Origin: Candidatus Poseidoniales archaeon
GTDB taxonomy: Archaea; Thermoplasmatota; Poseidoniia; Poseidoniales; Poseidoniaceae
NCBI GenBank assembly: GCA_012270265.1
Contig: JAAXIR010000184.1
Coordinates: 1 to 11,687, forward strand
DNA: 11,687 nt
Reading direction: 5' to 3'
This document shows positions 6,959 to 11,687 of the stretch, piece by piece. The stretch's first letter is position 1, and every line of letters starts with the position of its first letter. The translations under genes and the position numbers were made by a program. The notes beneath the pieces are model-generated. The model worked only from the letters and a program-made list of their open reading frames with translations, had not been told where the DNA came from and did not search any database.

Positions 6959-7735
6959 TCACCTTATGAGGTGATGTTCAACACCAAGACGTCGCATCGA
7001 CTCCTTCATCCATGCCAATTTGCGCTTCTTTCGTGCAGGATTGGTTGTCCCTGACCACTGCCCTACGACATCGGTTCGGAAACCAACACACTCAATCTCT
7101 TCGAGCGAACGCCCAAGAGCGTGAATGAAACAAAGCGCACGATCACCATCGGTGAAACCACCGGGATTGTGCATGCCTTCCAGTTCGACATTTGCTTGAT
7201 GGGTCAATGTCAGATGAGGAGGGTGTACGAATTGAGCCCATGCTTCAACGAGACGCAACCAAACATCGTGATTGTCTCCATGTGCATGGAGAACGATATG
7301 AACGCCCGCTTGTGCTGCGCGCTCAAGGTGTTCAGCGCCATCACCGTCGCTTACAACACACAGAACCTTGCTCAAATCATCGACGGCTCCAACAGCGCCA
7401 TCGGCTGCAACAAACAACGCACCTGGATAATCGCTGACAGAAATCGATTCACTTCCTGCCCCGACAACGACCAAGCGTTCAGCGGAACAAATCGATTGCT
7501 TGAGCCTTAACAACGCCGAATGGCGTGTTGTCGAATCCCATTCTGAACACCCATACGGAGCGTCCTTCAGGAATTGCTGAGACATTTCGCTAGCGGACAA
7601 TACGTCAGCTTCTTCAGACCATCCAAACGCATTGCGAACCTCATCCTGCAACGAGAGAAGACCATCAGCAGCAGGATTGAGCACAGCCCTCCCAACCCAA
7701 CAGCCTTGAAGAAAGATATGCATTGTCAGGTTCAT
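6959..7735 (-). CDS. mptE: 6-hydroxymethyl-7,8-dihydropterin pyrophosphokinase, MptE type
   Basis: Predicted to transfer pyrophosphate from ATP to 6-hydroxymethyl-7,8-dihydropterin, on the way to methanopterin or folate-type cofactors. This is the archaeal MptE family, unrelated to bacterial FolK. In the 258-residue protein the family signatures are ADGA (111-114), VSDGDG (128-133, the usual T-D-L-D-G position), HAHGDN (150-155) and GGFTDGDRA (192-200). Then come VGFRTDVVGQWSG (217-229) and a lysine/arginine-rich stretch before the last helix. The ATG at 7735 lies 25 bp from the divergent priL start and has no obvious ribosome binding site; ATG at 7723 is possible. It is followed by a membrane protein gene in the same operon. 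Whether the product feeds methanopterin or folate cannot be told here. Confidence 0.85.
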   Translation of the reverse strand: MNLTMHIFLQGCWVGRAVLNPAADGLLSLQDEVRNAFGWSEEADVLSASEMSQQFLKDAPYGCSEWDSTTRHSALLRLKQSICSAERLVVVGAGSESISVSDYPGALFVAADGAVGAVDDLSKVLCVVSDGDGAEHLERAAQAGVHIVLHAHGDNHDVWLRLVEAWAQFVHPPHLTLTHQANVELEGMHNPGGFTDGDRALCFIHALGRSLEEIECVGFRTDVVGQWSGTTNPARKKRKLAWMKESMRRLGVEHHLIR

Positions 7736-7760
7736 ATGGTATCGGGTTTTTTCATCGGAT
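7736..7760. promoter_or_regulatory. 25-bp divergent mptE / priL gap
   Basis: The two divergent start codons are only 25 bp apart, so promoter elements must overlap the opposite reading frame. TTCATATGG (7731-7739) lies about 25 bases before the priL GTG, the right distance for a TATA box driving a leaderless transcript. A run of six T (7747-7752), read as A on the minus strand, is the only other AT-rich element. Neither gene shows a ribosome binding site here, which suits leaderless initiation. These are positional arguments only. Confidence 0.35.
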
Positions 7761-8978
7761 GTGCCGAGACCAACCAGTCAACCATCCATCACCGATGAGA
7801 TTACGCTAGCGCGTTATCCATTCTTGCCTCAGGCAAGCGGTTGGATTCAACATATGGCTGCAAAGCACAACATCACCTTGGATGATTTGCTCGACGGTTC
7901 GCTCATGGAACCTGCACGAAAACGAGCCCGTATTCGATCGGTTGATAGTGTTCAATCGAAAGATGGTGTTGAATTGAGCGGTGGTGACATCCATACTGAA
8001 GAAGGACGTTTGATTGAAGCGTTCTCGTTCTACTATGCTCGGCTCGTCATCTGTGCATCTGAGGACGAACGACTGTTGGCTCGATGGGCCCAAGCTGAAG
8101 CGGCGCGAGCAGAACACCTGCTGATTCGAGACAGTCAAAATCTTGCCAACATTGCGCACACCTACATTTCCGTTCTCGAACAGTCGCAGCAAGGTCAATC
8201 CAATCAACGCGGCATGGTCGCAACCGACATTCAATCACTACGACAATCCCAAGATGGGTTGGAGTGGAAGCTTGGTCTCGCCGACTTCATCGAAGTCTGT
8301 CCACGGATTACTGGAAACCGTTGGCGATTGCCGAACTGCGATGTTGATGCAGGGATGGTTCGTTTGCACAACGAGCAGAAGTATTCCTCGACGGCGAAAC
8401 TTGCTCGATTGTTGCGTGAACACATCAAGTCCGATGTGGAACGAGAAGGCCTCGAAAAGATGGCTGAAGTAACAACCGATCTTGCTGTTCGCCTCGCTGA
8501 ACCTGTTGGCATGGTCCGCAACCTCCTCGCTCAGAAAACAAGTGATGCAATTGCATTGGTCGGTGCGGAAGAGGACGATTGGCCCCCCTGCATGCGCAAA
8601 GCAGTTGCAGACCTCGCTGCAGGCGTGAACGTCAATCACTTCGGAAGACTGTTCCTTGCTTCAATGGCAGGAACCTTGGCGCTTCCTCAGGAAGCCTGTG
8701 TTGATTTCTTCCGAGGTGCACCCGACTTTGACGAAGGGACAACAACGTACCAAGTTGGGCATGTGTATCAACACGGCTACACACCTTCGGGCTGTGGCAA
8801 ACTCAAGGTCAACCACAACTGTCCGGTTCTTCCTGGCGATGATCGTCTCTGCGACCAGCCTTGGCTCGATCATCCTCTGAAGTACATCCGAGCAACACAA
8901 CGAAGAAAGCACCGTCAGCAACAAGCTGAAGCACCCAAAGAGACACCGGAAGAACCCACTCCTGAAGCAAGAGTTTGA
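7761..8978 (+). CDS. priL: DNA primase large subunit (iron-sulfur)
   Basis: Regulatory subunit of the heterodimeric archaeal/eukaryotic primase; with the catalytic small subunit (not in this window) it starts RNA primers for replication. The N-terminus has the family ARYPFL box (17-22). A mostly helical middle follows. The C-terminal domain carries the 4Fe-4S ligands in the expected order: Cys277 (PPCM), Cys345 (PSGC), Cys354 (HNC) and Cys364 (RLC). Between the first and second come GVNVNHFGRLFLASMA and TTTYQVGHVYQHGYTPSGC, and HPLKYI follows the last. A charged low-complexity tail (378-405) extends past the fold. The start is GTG at 7761: an in-frame stop lies at 7707-7709, no ATG occurs before residue 32, and the ARYPFL box requires an early start. 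Confidence 0.93.
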   Translation: MPRPTSQPSITDEITLARYPFLPQASGWIQHMAAKHNITLDDLLDGSLMEPARKRARIRSVDSVQSKDGVELSGGDIHTEEGRLIEAFSFYYARLVICASEDERLLARWAQAEAARAEHLLIRDSQNLANIAHTYISVLEQSQQGQSNQRGMVATDIQSLRQSQDGLEWKLGLADFIEVCPRITGNRWRLPNCDVDAGMVRLHNEQKYSSTAKLARLLREHIKSDVEREGLEKMAEVTTDLAVRLAEPVGMVRNLLAQKTSDAIALVGAEEDDWPPCMRKAVADLAAGVNVNHFGRLFLASMAGTLALPQEACVDFFRGAPDFDEGTTTYQVGHVYQHGYTPSGCGKLKVNHNCPVLPGDDRLCDQPWLDHPLKYIRATQRRKHRQQQAEAPKETPEEPTPEARV

Positions 8979-9013
8979 AGTGGAGGAGTGTCTACCACCA
9001 CACAAGGAGCACC

Positions 9014-10132
9014 ATGGCACGAATCCTCGTATTGACTGTTGACCGAGACAATGACCTCGGAATCAAGACGTCAATTCGCGGCCCTGTTGTCGGACGACGC
9101 CAAGTCCTTACGGCTGCTCTCAAACTCGGAATTGCCGATCCTGAAGAAAGCGATACCAATGCGATTCTTGGCGCTCTTTCTCAACACGATCAACTTCTTG
9201 AGAACGGTGCGGACGAAGACGAGGTCGAAGTTGCCATTCTTACGGGCGATGAGAAGGTTGGCGTTCGCTCCGACCGAGCCATCGCTGCTCAGCTCGAGGA
9301 AGTCGTTTCTGCCTATCAACCGGATGAAGCACTGCTCATTACCGATGGAGCAGAAGACGAGTCTGTTCTCCCGATCATCCAATCGCAGGTTCGTATTGGT
9401 CACGTTGAGAAAATCATCGTCAAGCAATCCAAGGGTATCGAAGGAACCTACTACTACATCGTCAAAGCACTGGAAGATGAAAAGTGGCGAGCGCGATTCA
9501 TGGTTCCTCTTGGTCTTGTTCTCGCTATTCTTGGACTTGGCATCATGCTGCCCAATGAAATCGGTGGCATCGTTATCGGTAGCCTTCCGCTCCTGCTCGG
9601 ATTGTTCATCTTCGCAAAGGGAGCAGGAATTGAAACAACGGTCAACCGTGTGATTCAGGAGATGCGTGAGAACGCAGACGCTGCAATGTTCTCCTCACTG
9701 TTATGGACAGCTACGGTCTTCAGTGCCATCTTTGCCGGTGCAGAAGGATGGCAAACGTTCGATGATCTTGTCGATACGGAATCGAAGTCGATTCTCTGGA
9801 TGCAAGTTGCAAATTCATCTCTTGCTTGGATTGTTATTGCCTTCTTGACCTCAACCGCTGGATTCATGCTCCTACGCCTCAAGCGCGGAAGTTTCTCGGG
9901 ATCGTTGATTGTCTTGAGCATCTTCGGCATGGTCGTTTACTCCTTTGTTAACACCTCGTTGCAGATTGCCATCGACATCCTGCAAGGCAATGCGTACGAG
10001 TTCAACGTTCAAAACATCATCAACACCCTGTCCGTCCCATTCGGCTGGATTGCAGTCCTGTGGGTCACGATGACCATCCTCAAAGGATTGCGACAAAAGC
10101 AGGCCCAGTCCGATCGATACTGGGGCATCTAA
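9014..10132 (+). CDS. DUF373 family integral membrane protein
   Basis: A member of the archaeal DUF373 family, whose function I do not know. The 372-residue product has a soluble N-terminal domain (about 1-155) with ILVLTVDRDNDLGIKT at the start, AILTGDEKVGVRSD (74-87), LLITDGAEDE (107-116) and VKQSKGIEGTYYYI (136-149), all typical of the family. About six membrane helices follow (roughly 161-179, 183-202, 224-243, 268-287, 296-318 and 341-357). The repeated D-G-x-E-D and V-D-R-D-x-D patterns look like a nucleotide- or metal-binding Rossmann-like fold, but that is inference. AAGGAG sits five bases before the ATG at 9014, which fixes the start over an upstream TTG at 8975. The gene follows priL by 35 bp and is probably cotranscribed. 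Confidence 0.88.
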   Translation: MARILVLTVDRDNDLGIKTSIRGPVVGRRQVLTAALKLGIADPEESDTNAILGALSQHDQLLENGADEDEVEVAILTGDEKVGVRSDRAIAAQLEEVVSAYQPDEALLITDGAEDESVLPIIQSQVRIGHVEKIIVKQSKGIEGTYYYIVKALEDEKWRARFMVPLGLVLAILGLGIMLPNEIGGIVIGSLPLLLGLFIFAKGAGIETTVNRVIQEMRENADAAMFSSLLWTATVFSAIFAGAEGWQTFDDLVDTESKSILWMQVANSSLAWIVIAFLTSTAGFMLLRLKRGSFSGSLIVLSIFGMVVYSFVNTSLQIAIDILQGNAYEFNVQNIINTLSVPFGWIAVLWVTMTILKGLRQKQAQSDRYWGI

Positions 10133-10156
10133 GTCGATAAGATGGGGCACACCTAT

Positions 10157-10177
10157 CCTCAAACCTCAAATTGAGGG
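10157..10177. repeat. tandem CCTCAAA with inverted TTGAGGG copy
   Basis: In the 61-bp gap before the next gene, CCTCAAA occurs twice in tandem (10157-10163 and 10164-10170), followed at once by TTGAGGG (10171-10177). CCTCAA-A-TTGAGG (10164-10176) is a perfect dyad. The first copy can also pair with the inverted copy over an 8-base loop. It lies 17 bases before the ATG at 10194. It could be an operator or a leader hairpin; no T-run follows, so a terminator is unlikely. Confidence 0.4.
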
Positions 10178-10193
10178 AGCATAACGCACGCCC

Positions 10194-10589
10194 ATGAGTT
10201 CCATCTCTGCTCAGGACTTGCAGCGTTTGGCCGGCCTTCAAGGGTACGATTTAACCCTCGAAATTGATGTTCTGTCACGGAAATACGGAATGAGTCCTGA
10301 TGAGATTGTTGCCGCCCTTCGAGCTGCTACTCAATCACGACAACCAACGCAGCAACCGTTCGAACCTGTTGCTAGCAAAACCGTTCCTGAACTGCCAAAT
10401 CGACCCCGTGAAATCTCAATGCAAGGCTTGCATTTCGATTACGATCCAACCGCTGGAGCAAAAGACAAGCGTGCGCAAGTGGATCAAGCCATCGTCTGCC
10501 CGGGGTGTGGTGTAGCCCTTGGTATCCCAAGTCGCAGACCAATCAACCTCAAATCCCCACAATTCGTGCCTGTAGCCCCTTCCACCTGA
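10194..10589 (+). CDS. small protein with helical N-terminus and half zinc ribbon, function unknown
   Basis: A 131-residue protein I cannot name. Residues about 5-47 (SAQDLQRLAGLQGYDLTLEI onward) are predicted helical and resemble a small helix-turn-helix or UBA-like bundle. A proline/glutamine-rich linker (48-75) follows. The end contains IVCPGCGVALGIPSRRPINL, the first knuckle of a zinc ribbon (Cys102, Cys105). The second C-P-x-C knuckle expected about 15 residues later reads S-P-Q-F (121-124), so both cysteines are absent. Either the site is no longer a zinc ribbon or it binds metal across two chains. The ATG at 10194 has GAGGGAG 14 bases upstream, a poor spacing. The gene ends 35 bp before the next one, which overlaps in no plausible frame. 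Confidence 0.68.
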   Translation: MSSISAQDLQRLAGLQGYDLTLEIDVLSRKYGMSPDEIVAALRAATQSRQPTQQPFEPVASKTVPELPNRPREISMQGLHFDYDPTAGAKDKRAQVDQAIVCPGCGVALGIPSRRPINLKSPQFVPVAPST

Positions 10590-10624
10590 CGGTGACAGAT
10601 AGGAATCTCGCAACCGTTCCAAGA

Positions 10625-11422
10625 ATGTGGCCTTATGAACCGTCCAATTCGCCACTTCCACTTCCTCCTCAACCCCTTGTCTTTACACAGGACGAACTCC
10701 ACTGGATTCAAGCTGAACAACTCGAATCAGAAGCCATGACATGTGATGATCTGAAATCCAGTATTGCAACGTGGAAGACAGATTCTGGGACATCCATCGA
10801 TGCCATTCTGGAGAAAGAAGGAGCGCCCCTCATGGCCGATCGCCGATTGATTCTCCTTCTCGGAGAACTTGCCAACCCTCGCAGACTTGCAGATATTGGA
10901 GCAGGCCCACTTCCCATCATCAATGTCCGAATCGATGACATCTGTCGAACATGGACCGATACCCTTGATCCGCGTATGATGAATCCGGGCGTCCATCATG
11001 TGACCGTAGCGCGTACACATGGATGGTGGGAAACGACTCACCTCGGATTTGCTACAATGCCACAAGTGCGCCAACTTATGGAACATCTCGAAGATGGTTC
11101 TCGGGGAAAATGGAAGCCGGGCAAACTTGCTGAAGGCCAGTTGCATGTCATTCATGATGCAACGCTTTCACCACCATCGGTGGATGACTTGGTTTGGGAT
11201 GGAGAGACTGAACGTGTCGAAATTGAACGACCACCATTCGATGGCCCTGCATTGCCGATTGTTGAGGTGTTCACGCCAATTCACACCCGTCAAGGGTGCT
11301 ACAACCATCGAGGCCGATTGGCTCGATGTGTGCATCACTTGCATCGAGCCTTCCACAACAACATCTTCCGAAGAGGATCTGCACGACAATGGGACGACGT
11401 CGTTTCCGTTCAGAAGCGATAA
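10625..11422 (+). CDS. conserved-looking protein of unknown function with C-terminal Cys/His cluster
   Basis: A 265-residue soluble protein with no membrane helix that I do not recognise. It begins with a proline-rich stretch (MWPYEPSNSPLPLPPQPL), then a helical segment (about 21-90). A beta/alpha middle contains INVRIDDICRTW (99-110) and ARTHGWWETTHLGFA (129-143). The C-terminal GCYNHRGRLARCVHHLHRAF (224-243) places Cys225-x2-His228 and Cys235-x2-His238, with further histidines, which could bind zinc. The start is uncertain. ATG at 10625 gives a sensible N-terminus but no ribosome binding site; GTG at 10592, three bases after the previous stop, would fit translational coupling. The frame extends to 10505 inside the preceding gene, an unlikely start. 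Proximity suggests it shares a transcript with the small half-zinc-ribbon gene. Confidence 0.7.
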   Translation: MWPYEPSNSPLPLPPQPLVFTQDELHWIQAEQLESEAMTCDDLKSSIATWKTDSGTSIDAILEKEGAPLMADRRLILLLGELANPRRLADIGAGPLPIINVRIDDICRTWTDTLDPRMMNPGVHHVTVARTHGWWETTHLGFATMPQVRQLMEHLEDGSRGKWKPGKLAEGQLHVIHDATLSPPSVDDLVWDGETERVEIERPPFDGPALPIVEVFTPIHTRQGCYNHRGRLARCVHHLHRAFHNNIFRRGSARQWDDVVSVQKR

Positions 11423-11470
11423 GAAAAGCCTCATGTGTCTCAAGCGCCTCGCTATGTTTAGAGGGATTTG

Positions 11471-11687
11471 ATGATCATCGCACCCAGCGTCCTAACCGCC
11501 AACCTTGCAGCCCTTGGTTCCGCATGCGATGAAGCCGTTGAAGCAGGTCTTGATTGGCTTCATCTCGATGTCATGGATGGGAACTTCGTTCCAAACCTGA
11601 CCTTTGGTCAACCTGTCATCAAGCAACTTCGAAAGAATATCGGCGAGGGTCCAATTTTCGATGAGCATCTCATGGTCGAAAATGCGG
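11471..11687 (+). CDS. rpe: ribulose-phosphate 3-epimerase, N-terminal 72 residues, runs off the right edge
   Basis: Interconverts ribulose 5-phosphate and xylulose 5-phosphate in the pentose phosphate pathway; a metal-dependent TIM barrel. The visible part has IAPSVLTANLAALG (3-16), the usual first strand with its active-site serine. LHLDVMDGNFVPNLTFG (30-46) supplies metal ligands His31 and Asp33. FDEHLMVE (63-70) carries the third ligand His66. GAGGGA lies four bases before the ATG at 11471 and supports the start. The gap to the previous gene is 48 bp with no clear promoter, so readthrough from upstream is possible. The first ten bases around the start, GATGATCATC (11470-11479), are a palindrome, probably an effect of coding M-I-I. 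Confidence 0.92.
   Translation, partial: MIIAPSVLTANLAALGSACDEAVEAGLDWLHLDVMDGNFVPNLTFGQPVIKQLRKNIGEGPIFDEHLMVENA

Noticed and set aside
8975..9013. TTG start for the DUF373 gene
   Set aside because: AAGGAG precedes ATG 9014, whose product begins exactly as the family does.
10505..10624. Upstream start at 10505 for the unknown 265-residue protein
   Set aside because: It would overlap the preceding gene by 85 bases in another frame and its translation looks random; ATG 10625 or GTG 10592 are more plausible.
11470..11479. Palindrome GATGATCATC at the rpe start as an operator
   Set aside because: Ten bases with no spacer, mostly explained by coding Met-Ile-Ile.

Overview
This window is archaeal core genome. 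It encodes both a family D DNA polymerase large subunit (DP2) and an archaeal/eukaryotic-type primase large subunit (PriL). It also has an MptE-type pterin pyrophosphokinase, a DUF373 membrane protein and the 5' end of an archaeal-type ribosomal protein S13 gene. Protein character, roughly balanced base composition, very short intergenic gaps and a DP2 with enlarged zinc fingers would fit a marine Thermoplasmatota-type euryarchaeon (Poseidoniia / Marine Group II). That placement is inference; no rRNA or other decisive marker is present. I see no mobile element, CRISPR array, tRNA, rRNA or intein.

Layout. (1) 1-2124, minus strand: pyrE, then a class I methyltransferase whose GTG start directly follows the pyrE stop, then an 87-bp gap with a possible TATA box and the first 55 codons of ribosomal protein S13 (uS13), which runs off the left edge. 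(2) 2125-2236: a divergent control region; a perfect 10-bp hairpin covers the pyrE start. (3) 2237-6313, plus strand: polC (DP2). (4) 6314-7735, minus strand: mptE followed by a two-helix membrane protein gene; the latter meets polC tail to tail inside one TGATCA. (5) 7761-10132, plus strand: priL, then a DUF373 membrane protein gene. (6) 10194-11422, plus strand: two genes I cannot name, a small protein with half a zinc ribbon and a 265-residue protein with a Cys/His cluster near its end. (7) 11471 to the right edge: the start of a ribulose-phosphate 3-epimerase gene.

Functional themes are replication (DP2, PriL), nucleotide and sugar-phosphate metabolism (PyrE, Rpe), pterin cofactor synthesis (MptE) and translation (S13, possibly the methyltransferase). 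Nothing looks like a defence or mobile system. The most unusual signals are the hairpin over the pyrE start codon, the expanded second halves of both DP2 zinc fingers, the lack of space between several oppositely oriented genes, and the unnamed pair at 10194-11422.
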